Under the pieces are notes generated by a model that saw only the letters and a list, made by a program, of their open reading frames with translations, ran no database searches and was not told the DNA's origin. A DNA stretch of 64,000 nucleotides from Helicobacter winghamensis ATCC BAA-430. Its GTDB lineage: Bacteria; Campylobacterota; Campylobacteria; Campylobacterales; Helicobacteraceae. Below, piece after piece: positions 58,658-64,000 of this stretch; the stretch's first letter is position 1, and each line of letters opens with the position of its first letter. A program made the position numbers and the translations under genes. Where the stretch lies: NCBI RefSeq assembly GCF_028751035.1, contig NZ_CP063533.1:1-64000 (forward strand), written 5' to 3'.

Positions 58658-59998
58658 TTGTTTGGTGTTATTACAGAAAGTTTCCAAAATGCAATTAGTA
58701 AAATTAGATTCCAAGATGACGAAAAGGCGTTAAAGCGTGCATTAGATGAGCTAAAAAAGGCTCTCTTAAAATCTGATGTGCATTATAAAGTGCTAAAAGA
58801 GCTTCTAGCAGAAGTTGAGAAGAAAACAAAGTTAGCGGGAATTGGTAAGGATAGCTTTTTAAATGCGTTAAAAGAATCGCTAAATACGATTCTAACAGCA
58901 CCGGGGAATTATGGATTTATTTTTGCACCAAAGCCACCAACGATTGTTTTAATGGCAGGCTTGCAAGGAAGTGGAAAAACAACAACAACAGCAAAACTAG
59001 CAAACTACCTAAAAGGTAAGCAGAAAAAAGTTTTGCTTGCCGCTTGTGATTTGCAAAGGCTTGCGGCAGTGGAGCAGTTGCGCCAGCTAGCAGCGCAGGT
59101 GGAAGTGGAGTTTTTTCACCTTGAGGGAAAAAGTGCGGTAGAAATTGCCACAGAAGCTAAAAAAAAGGCAATTGATGGCTTATATGATGTGCTATTGGTT
59201 GATACAGCAGGGCGTTTAGCGATTGATGAAGCATTAATGCGAGAACTTCAAAGCATTAAAAGTGCGATTAATCCAAATGAAGTGCTTTATGTGGTGGATA
59301 GTTTAAGCGGGCAAGATGGGGTAAAGAGTGCCGCAACATTCCACGAAAAAATGGATTTAAGTGGCGTGGTTTTAAGTAAATTTGATGGTGATAGTAAAGG
59401 TGGAATCGCACTATCTATTGCTCATCAACTTGGGATTCCATTGCGTTTTATCGGCGTTGGAGAAAAGATTGCAGATTTAGAAGTGTTTATTCCAGAGCGT
59501 ATTGTGGGACGATTAATGGGGGCTGGAGATATTCACTCTCTAGCTGAAAAGACTGCTGCTGTGATTAGCGAAAAGGAAGCAAAAGATATTTCTAAAAAAA
59601 TTAAAAAAGGAAAATTTACCTTTAATGATTTTATTGCACAACTTGATAATATTAAAAAAATTGGTTCAATGCAGTCCATTTTATCAATGCTTCCGGGTCT
59701 TGGAAATATGGCAAGTGCGCTTAAAGATGTGGATTTAGATAATTCTAAAGAGATTAAACAAATGCGTGCAATGGTTTCTTCTATGACGCCAAAAGAGCGT
59801 GATAATCCAGATTTGCTAAATGGAAGTCGCAAAAAACGCATTGCAATGGGAGCTGGATTAGATGTAAGTGATGTTAATCGCTTTTTAAAGCAGTTTGAGA
59901 ATGCTGCAAAGATGGCAAAAAAGTTCTCAAATAAAGGTGGAATGGGCGATTTAATGGGCTTGATGAAAGATGCAAGAATGGGGCAATTAAGGAGATAA
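58658..59998 (+). CDS. ffh: Signal recognition particle GTPase Ffh
   Basis: Targets membrane proteins to FtsY/SecYEG. N domain, then G domain with LQGSGKTTTTAKLA, DTAGRLA (G3), LSKFDGDSKGG (G4) and GVGEK. The C-terminal M domain is methionine-rich (SMQSILSMLPGLGNMAS, MTPKERDNPDLLNGSRKKRIAMGAG). The 446 aa are full length. The start is TTG (MFGVITESFQNAI), matching Helicobacter homologues. The ribosome-binding site is weak. Confidence 0.97.
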   Translation: MFGVITESFQNAISKIRFQDDEKALKRALDELKKALLKSDVHYKVLKELLAEVEKKTKLAGIGKDSFLNALKESLNTILTAPGNYGFIFAPKPPTIVLMAGLQGSGKTTTTAKLANYLKGKQKKVLLAACDLQRLAAVEQLRQLAAQVEVEFFHLEGKSAVEIATEAKKKAIDGLYDVLLVDTAGRLAIDEALMRELQSIKSAINPNEVLYVVDSLSGQDGVKSAATFHEKMDLSGVVLSKFDGDSKGGIALSIAHQLGIPLRFIGVGEKIADLEVFIPERIVGRLMGAGDIHSLAEKTAAVISEKEAKDISKKIKKGKFTFNDFIAQLDNIKKIGSMQSILSMLPGLGNMASALKDVDLDNSKEIKQMRAMVSSMTPKERDNPDLLNGSRKKRIAMGAGLDVSDVNRFLKQFENAAKMAKKFSNKGGMGDLMGLMKDARMGQLRR

Positions 59999-60039
59999 CT
60001 CTCCTTATCCCAAAAACATTTAATTTTTAAGCGTAAGTT

Positions 60040-60084
60040 TGTGTAAAAGTGAGTAGAATTTCACTTTTACACAGATTTATCTGT
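60040..60084 (+). promoter_or_regulatory. Two overlapping hairpins between ffh and rpsP
   Basis: Hairpin 1: TGTGTAAAAGTGA (60040-60052) with TCACTTTTACACA (60061-60073), a 13-bp stem. Hairpin 2: ACAGAT-TT-ATCTGT (60071-60084), followed by AATTTTT. They share three bases, so they are mutually exclusive at the tip. Either the ffh terminator or an attenuator of the rpsP operon. Confidence 0.55.
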
Positions 60085-60115
60085 AATTTTTAAGATTTAT
60101 TTTAAGGAGCATATT

Positions 60116-60343
60116 TTGGCAACCGTTATCCGCTTAACAAAAATGGGGCGCAAAAAAAAGCCATTTTATAGAATCGTTGTAACTGACAGCAGAAAAAAAC
60201 GCGATGGAGGTTGGATTGAGTCTATTGGATATTACAATCCTTTAACAGAGCCATCAACAGTTAAATACGATGCAGAGCGTTTAAAATATTGGGTTAGCGT
60301 TGGCGCAAAAATGAGCGATCGCGTGCAGGCAATCACGAAATAA
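60116..60343 (+). CDS. rpsP: 30S ribosomal protein S16
   Basis: Small-subunit assembly protein of 75 aa. Starts (M)[21 protein letters not shown] and has the conserved [22 protein letters not shown] start, with AAGGAG 6 bases upstream. It opens the rpsP-khpA-rimM-trmD-rplS operon; the stop is directly followed by khpA's ATG. Confidence 0.97.
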   Translation: MATVIRLTKMGRKKKPFYRIVVTDSRKKRDGGWIESIGYYNPLTEPSTVKYDAERLKYWVSVGAKMSDRVQAITK

Positions 60344-60583
60344 ATGGTAGAGAATTTTATAGAATCTTATGTTAAAAAAATCGTAGCAGAACCGGATAGA
60401 ATCCGTGTGACTAAGCGTGAAGCTGATACGAATTTTTATGAAATTGAGATTCTGACTTCCTTGCAAGACGCTGGGAGATTGATTGGCAAAGATGGAAAAA
60501 TGATTAGCGCAATCAAGACATTTATCTCTGGTGTTAAGGCAAAAGATGGAAGTTCTTATCGTATTATAGTTAAGCCACACTAA
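60344..60583 (+). CDS. khpA: KH-domain RNA-binding protein KhpA
   Basis: Small RNA-binding protein of 79 aa with one KH domain; the GxxG loop is in RLIGKDGKMISAIKTFI. Begins MVENFIESYVKKIV as usual for the family. No base separates it from rpsP, and it shares one base with rimM. Conserved partner between rpsP and rimM in many bacteria. Confidence 0.92.
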   Translation: MVENFIESYVKKIVAEPDRIRVTKREADTNFYEIEILTSLQDAGRLIGKDGKMISAIKTFISGVKAKDGSSYRIIVKPH

Positions 60584-61128
60584 TGCGAAAGATTCCAAAG
60601 GATTGGGTGGCTGTTGCAAAGATTGGACGCTCACTTGGCTTTAAAGGAGATGTTGTTTTGCATCTCTTAAGTGATTTTCCGGAATCTTTTAAAGCAGGAA
60701 ATGTTTATCACTCACAGGTAGGGGATTTAACCTTAGAATCCTACTCTTTACAAAAATCCATCGCAAAATTTCAAGAAATTAATTCTAAAGAAGAAGCAAA
60801 ACAAATCGTAAATTGCATTTTGTATTCTACACAAGAAGAAAGCAAAGAGCAGTGTAAGCTAGAAGATAATGCATTTTTTTGGTTTGAGCTTATAGGGGGA
60901 TTAATTGTAGAAAGTGGCGAAGTTTTAGGGGAGATAGGTGAGATTGATCGTTTTTGCAATCAAGATTACTTGCATATAAAAACAAATTCTGTGCTTGTGG
61001 CACAAGGGCTTCCTAAAAGTTTTTTAATTCCTTATAATACGCGCTATATTCTAAAGGTGGAATCTAAAATGGATTCTGCTAAAGTTATCCATACGCAATT
61101 TTGCAAAGATATTTTAGAAAATAGCTAA
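60583..61128 (+). CDS. rimM: Ribosome maturation factor RimM
   Basis: 30S maturation factor of 181 aa that binds S19. N-terminal RimM barrel (VAVAKIGRSLGFKGDVVLH) and C-terminal PRC-barrel (FFWFELIGGLIVESGEVLGEIGEI ... FLIPYNTRYI). Shares one base with both neighbours in the operon. Confidence 0.93.
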   Translation: MRKIPKDWVAVAKIGRSLGFKGDVVLHLLSDFPESFKAGNVYHSQVGDLTLESYSLQKSIAKFQEINSKEEAKQIVNCILYSTQEESKEQCKLEDNAFFWFELIGGLIVESGEVLGEIGEIDRFCNQDYLHIKTNSVLVAQGLPKSFLIPYNTRYILKVESKMDSAKVIHTQFCKDILENS

Positions 61129-61832
61129 TGCGCTTTACTTTTGTAACACTATTTTCACAGCTTATTGAAGGCTACTTTAGTGATTCTATTTTGCGCCGTG
61201 CGATAGATGCGGAGTTAATAGAAGTAGAGTTTGTCAATCCGCGCGATTTTAGCACAAATAAGTTTTTAAAAGTTGATGATTATCAAGTAGGCGGTGGTGC
61301 TGGATTGGTGCTTGAGCCTTTAGCCTTGAGTTTGGCATTGGATTCTATAAAAAGACAGAACCCAAAAACGCATATCATTTTTCTAACGCCTTGTGCTAAA
61401 ACATTTTTGCAAAATGATGCAAAACGCCTAAGCCAAAGAGAGCATATAACTCTTGTGTGTGGGCGCTATGAAGGATTTGATGAACGATTAATTGAGCTTT
61501 ATGCTGATGAGGTTTTTAGCATAGGGGATTTTATCTTAACAGGTGGTGAGTTAGCAGCATTATGTTTATGCGATAGCATAGCTAGGCAAGTTGGTGGTGT
61601 GCTTGGAAATCAAGACTCTTTGTTGGGTGAGAGTTATGAAAAATATTTGCTTGAAGCTCCAAATTTTGTAAAACCACATAGATTTAAAAATTTAACAATT
61701 CCTTCAGAGTATTCAAAGGGAAATCACGCTAGAATTGCAGATTTAAAACTAAAAGCCGCAGAGGCAAAGACTAAGTTTCATAGACCAGACCTCTATGTGC
61801 GCTACAAACAAGGGTTAAACGATGAGAAATAA
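61128..61832 (+). CDS. trmD: tRNA (guanine-N1)-methyltransferase TrmD
   Basis: Methylates G37 of tRNAs to prevent frameshifting. SPOUT knot features: [31 protein letters not shown], and [22 protein letters not shown]. The C-terminal domain has [12 protein letters not shown]. The 234 aa are normal. Overlaps rplS by 11 bases. Confidence 0.97.
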   Translation: MRFTFVTLFSQLIEGYFSDSILRRAIDAELIEVEFVNPRDFSTNKFLKVDDYQVGGGAGLVLEPLALSLALDSIKRQNPKTHIIFLTPCAKTFLQNDAKRLSQREHITLVCGRYEGFDERLIELYADEVFSIGDFILTGGELAALCLCDSIARQVGGVLGNQDSLLGESYEKYLLEAPNFVKPHRFKNLTIPSEYSKGNHARIADLKLKAAEAKTKFHRPDLYVRYKQGLNDEK

Positions 61833-62178
61833 ATATATTCAGCATTTTGAGGATGCACAAATTGCAGGTAAGGAAGTTCCTCAATTTAAAGCAGGAGACA
61901 CGCTAAGAATAGGGATTAGAATCTCTGAAGGAGATAAAACAAGAATCCAAAACTTTGAAGGCGTGTGCATTTCTTTGCGTGGTGTTGGGACAGGCAAGAC
62001 TTTTACGATTAGAAAAATCGGAGCAAATGGCGTTGGCGTAGAAAGAATTTTTCCAATCTACTCTGAAAGCATTGATAGCATTAAAGTGCTTAAAATTGGT
62101 CGCGTTAGACGGGCTAAACTTTACTACTTGCGCACAAGAAGTGGAAAATCTGCGAGAATTAAAGAGATTAGAAAATAA
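61822..62178 (+). CDS. rplS: 50S ribosomal protein L19
   Basis: Large-subunit protein of 118 aa at the 30S-50S interface. Diagnostic blocks: [58 protein letters not shown], and [18 protein letters not shown]. Last gene of the operon; a CTTGC-GCTTT-GCAAG hairpin (about 62194-62208) after it may end transcription. Confidence 0.97.
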   Translation: MRNKYIQHFEDAQIAGKEVPQFKAGDTLRIGIRISEGDKTRIQNFEGVCISLRGVGTGKTFTIRKIGANGVGVERIFPIYSESIDSIKVLKIGRVRRAKLYYLRTRSGKSARIKEIRK

Positions 62179-62211
62179 TCTCTTGCTTTTCTTGCGCTTT
62201 GCAAGGCAAAA

Positions 62212-62383
62212 CTCATAACTTTCTTTTTAATTTTTCAAAAACTTATTTTTTTGGCTGTCAAATCATTATTAAAATGTTTCAAATTGTAACCTATTATTAA
62301 AATTTTATAGATTTTTCTAATACAAAAAGTAAAAAAATTTTTAATTAGATACAATGAATTATCTTACATTTTAAGGAGAAAAT
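62212..62383 (+). promoter_or_regulatory. AT-rich comEA upstream region with promoter
   Basis: No gene visible. TACAAT at 62350-62355 (TAGATACAATGAATT) lies 34 bases before the comEA ATG and is the likely -10. TGTTTCA near 62275 also fits the HP1021-type box TGTT(T/A)C(T/A), but a single 7-mer is weak. AAGGAG is the ribosome-binding site. Confidence 0.4.
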
Positions 62384-62656
62384 ATGAAAATTTTAATGGC
62401 GTTATTGCTGGCGGTTTCTTGGATATTTGCTGCAGTAGATTTAAATACCGCAAGCAAGCAGGAGTTAATGAGCGTAAAAGGGATTGGCGAGATTAAAGCG
62501 CAAGCAATCTTGGATTATCGTGCAAAACAGCCTTTCAAGTCTGTAGATGAGCTTGTGAATGTTAAGGGATTTGGAGATAAGAGTGTAGAAAAAATCAAAA
62601 ATGAATTTAGTGTTTCTGAAGTAAAAACAGAAACAAGCGTGGAATCTAAAAAATAA
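62384..62656 (+). CDS. comEA: ComEA-type periplasmic DNA-binding protein
   Basis: Exported protein of 90 aa with a signal peptide ending near WIFA, then a helix-hairpin-helix pair: VDLNTASKQELMSVKGIGEIKAQAILDYR and KPFKSVDELVNVKGFGDKSVEKI. Short ComEA forms pull transforming DNA through the outer membrane in Gram-negative bacteria. Unlinked to the Cts locus at 38-46 kb but probably works with it. Own promoter, and a strong terminator behind. Confidence 0.9.
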   Translation: MKILMALLLAVSWIFAAVDLNTASKQELMSVKGIGEIKAQAILDYRAKQPFKSVDELVNVKGFGDKSVEKIKNEFSVSEVKTETSVESKK

Positions 62657-62683
62657 GAATTTGTAAATTCTTTATAAAACGCA

Positions 62684-62716
62684 AAAGTTGGAATCCGATT
62701 TTAAGATTCCAACTTT
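62684..62716. terminator. Bidirectional terminator of inverted TGGAATC words
   Basis: AAAGTTGGAATC / GATTCCAACTTT, a perfect 12-bp stem with a 9-base loop, between the convergent comEA and cytochrome genes. Arms are identical to those of the dcuB terminator 55 kb away. Confidence 0.8.
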
Positions 62717-62730
62717 GAATCTAAATTGAT

Positions 62731-63234
62731 TTAGCGTAGGCTCTCTATATATGCACCAATATCGTCCATATCACGCTTTGTATAGCGTTGAGCGATTTGG
62801 TTTTTTACAAAACGCGATTGCCCTTCAAAACTTTGGTTTGCATAGGTTTTAATCTCATCTGCAATATCGCTAGCTTTCCAAGTGTTGATAGGTTTTTGGC
62901 TTGCAACAGAAATTTCCCCCTTTTCTCCATGGCAACTTGCACAATCTCTATCATAGAGTTTTTTTCCATTTTCTAAATTTGCTCCACGCTTGTTTTCACT
63001 CACTTCCCCTGTGCCTAGCATACTTGCTAAAAAACTGCGTTCTTGTGGTGTTAAATCCGCATCTTCGCGCACAACTTTGATATTATCATTCCCTAAATTT
63101 TTAGAATATTTTTTCATAATTGCCTTGATTTCTTCTCCAAATTCCCCTTTTAGTTCAAAACAAATGCATTCTCCAGCATACAAAGTCCCACTTAGTGCAA
63201 ATGCGCAAGCTAGCGTTGAGAGTAATTTTTTCAT
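62731..63234 (-). CDS. Periplasmic c-type cytochrome
   Basis: Monohaem class I cytochrome of 167 aa with a cleavable signal peptide (LSTLACAFALSGTLYA). Haem motif CASCH near residues 99-103 in NGKKLYDRDCASCHGEKG, and the C-terminal MDDIGAYIESL helix typical of small cytochromes c. The N-terminal 75 residues, with two Cys (GECICFELKGEF), form an extra domain of unknown role. Electron partner unknown. Confidence 0.88.
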   Translation of the reverse strand: MKKLLSTLACAFALSGTLYAGECICFELKGEFGEEIKAIMKKYSKNLGNDNIKVVREDADLTPQERSFLASMLGTGEVSENKRGANLENGKKLYDRDCASCHGEKGEISVASQKPINTWKASDIADEIKTYANQSFEGQSRFVKNQIAQRYTKRDMDDIGAYIESLR

Positions 63235-63331
63235 CGCAAGATTCCTTAAAAATTAAAATGATTTGTGCAATTTTGCCTAAAATTTATTAATTTTTGGATT
63301 AAAGTTAAAAGCTGCTTTAGCTAGGATTGTC

Positions 63332-63337
63332 TATAAT
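63332..63337 (+). promoter_or_regulatory. Promoter -10 box of the 6S RNA-like gene
   Basis: TATAAT in GTCTATAATTGC, about seven bases before the predicted RNA start near 63344. Confidence 0.6.
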
Positions 63338-63343
63338 TGCATT

Positions 63344-63550
63344 TGCCTAAGTGGTTCGTGTTTCTTTCACTTTGGGGTCCAACATATTTGAGTGTTGCTG
63401 ATTGCATAGTTGGTTCTGTGTGATGGCATTTTCGCTATGAGTTTCTTAAGTTGAGACGAGAATCTGCCGCCTAATGAGCTGCTTGTGGTTGGAATCGTTG
63501 CCTATTTCGGGCCGCACAAAAAAGTAACGGCTGCTTGGGTGTTTGATTTT
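63344..63550 (+). ncRNA. ssrS: Probable 6S RNA
   Basis: No protein fits this 369-base gap. The ends pair: CCTAAGTGGTT (from 63347) with GGCTGCTTGGG (to 63539), 11 pairs including G-U wobbles, and the 3' end runs into TTTGATTTTT. The middle can fold to an apical hairpin (ATGGC / GCTAT around 63424-63439) with unpaired strands between, the long-rod-with-bulge shape of 6S RNA. Length about 200 nt is right. A consensus -10 precedes it and purD follows. 6S RNA binds and sequesters RNA polymerase. A different structured RNA is not excluded. Confidence 0.65.
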
Positions 63551-63603
63551 TAAAGTTTTAATGGGAGTTTAAAATTTTAAAAATCAAAATATTAAGGCAA
63601 AAA

Positions 63604-64000
63604 ATGGAAATAGTGATTGTAGGAAGTGGCGGAAGAGAGTATTCTATTGGGCTTGCGTTGCAGAATGAATGCAGAATAGATGGAATCTATTTTTATCCCG
63701 GAAATGGAGCTACTAGTAAGCTTGGTAAAAACATAGATTTTAAAACACAAAAAGAGTTTGTGGATTTTGCTTTAAAAGAGCGTATAGGGCTTGTTATTAT
63801 CGGTCCTGAAGCTCCATTAGTGGAGGGCTTGGCAGATGTTTTAAGAGAGAATGGGATTGCAACTTTTGGTCCGAGCGCAAAAGCCGCTAGGCTAGAGGGA
63901 TCAAAGGCTTATATGAAAGAATTTGCAAAGCGTTATGATATTCCAACGGCCAGTTTTATCCAAACGCAAGATTATGAGGAAGCCTGTGCGTTTATTGAAA
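63604..64000 (+). CDS. purD: Phosphoribosylamine-glycine ligase, 5' part
   Basis: Second step of purine synthesis. The first 132 codons are in the window: MEIVIVGSGGREYSIGLALQ, YPGNGAT, LVIIGPEAPLVEGLADVLRE, FGPSAKAARLEGSKAYMKEF, and PTASF are all GARS signatures. The gene runs off the end of the window. AAGGC precedes the ATG. Located directly after the 6S RNA-like gene. Confidence 0.95.
   Translation, partial: MEIVIVGSGGREYSIGLALQNECRIDGIYFYPGNGATSKLGKNIDFKTQKEFVDFALKERIGLVIIGPEAPLVEGLADVLRENGIATFGPSAKAARLEGSKAYMKEFAKRYDIPTASFIQTQDYEEACAFIE

Noticed and set aside
63344-63550. tmRNA or SRP RNA in the gap before purD
   Set aside because: No tRNA-like acceptor or tag-coding frame, and no SRP GGAA-tetraloop hairpin arrangement; the rod-like fold with paired ends fits 6S better.

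Overview
The window reads as the start of a Campylobacterota chromosome, most likely an enterohepatic (non-pylori) Helicobacter. Base 1 coincides with the dnaA start, so the sequence was probably rotated to dnaA. It is AT-rich (about 65 % by eye). Group-typical signs are AT-rich promoters with clear TATAAT-like -10 boxes but no obvious -35, the block purA / FliJ-like / MotE-like (gene order of H. pylori HP0255-HP0257), a PglB oligosaccharyltransferase, a Campylobacter-type group III truncated haemoglobin, and a type II secretion-like competence cluster. The species call is inference.

Layout. 1-10.1 kb: replication genes (dnaA, dnaN, gyrB), plsY, dcuB, a small lipoprotein, cmoB, argB and a 2-hydroxyacid dehydrogenase. 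10.1-14.9 kb: an AT-rich control region and a 1495-residue autotransporter whose fifth-codon region carries an uninterrupted run of 11 G, a phase-variation switch. 15-18.5 kb: rpsB (with a structured leader), tsf, a LolD-like ATPase, fliR. 18.5-20 kb: a Crp/Fnr regulator, a membrane protein and a truncated haemoglobin that look like a nitrosative-stress unit. 20-28 kb: housekeeping genes (MBL hydrolase, dgt, rlmN, argG, gmhB, a queuosine-precursor transporter) with a 30-codon membrane ORF coupled to rlmN. 28.5-34.2 kb: a tightly overlapping leftward set pglB-asnB-thiF-like-midA-like. 34.2-38.3 kb: rplM-rpsI, then hisZ-purA and two motility-associated genes.

38.4-46.5 kb: a DNA-uptake (Cts-type) locus: three pseudopilin-like genes to the left, and GspL-like, PilO-like, small, secretin, SH3/TPR, GspE and GspF genes to the right. 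comEA lies apart at 62.4 kb. 46.5-51.3 kb: a nucleotide-sugar dehydrogenase, a TraT-like lipoprotein, and a zinc-type ArsR sensor with its operator and a ZntA/CadA pump. 51.4-56.1 kb: a type IIG restriction-modification enzyme ending in a (TC)12 tract. Loss of one unit would fuse it to a second target-recognition-like module that is open through the tract. A dispersed inverted-repeat element is inserted in frame in the same gene. 56-64 kb: paired SMR exporters, tatD, ribE, an FlhB-C-like gene, ffh, the rpsP-khpA-rimM-trmD-rplS operon, comEA, a cytochrome c, a probable 6S RNA and the 5' part of purD.

Across the window the word TGGAATC / GATTCCA is strikingly frequent on both strands, in several frames, inside RNA genes, and as inverted pairs forming terminators. 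That is the pattern of a DNA uptake sequence, and it sits with a complete-looking uptake machine. This link is inference and is the observation most worth testing, together with the switchable type IIG enzyme. No tRNA, rRNA, CRISPR array, insertion sequence or prophage was seen.
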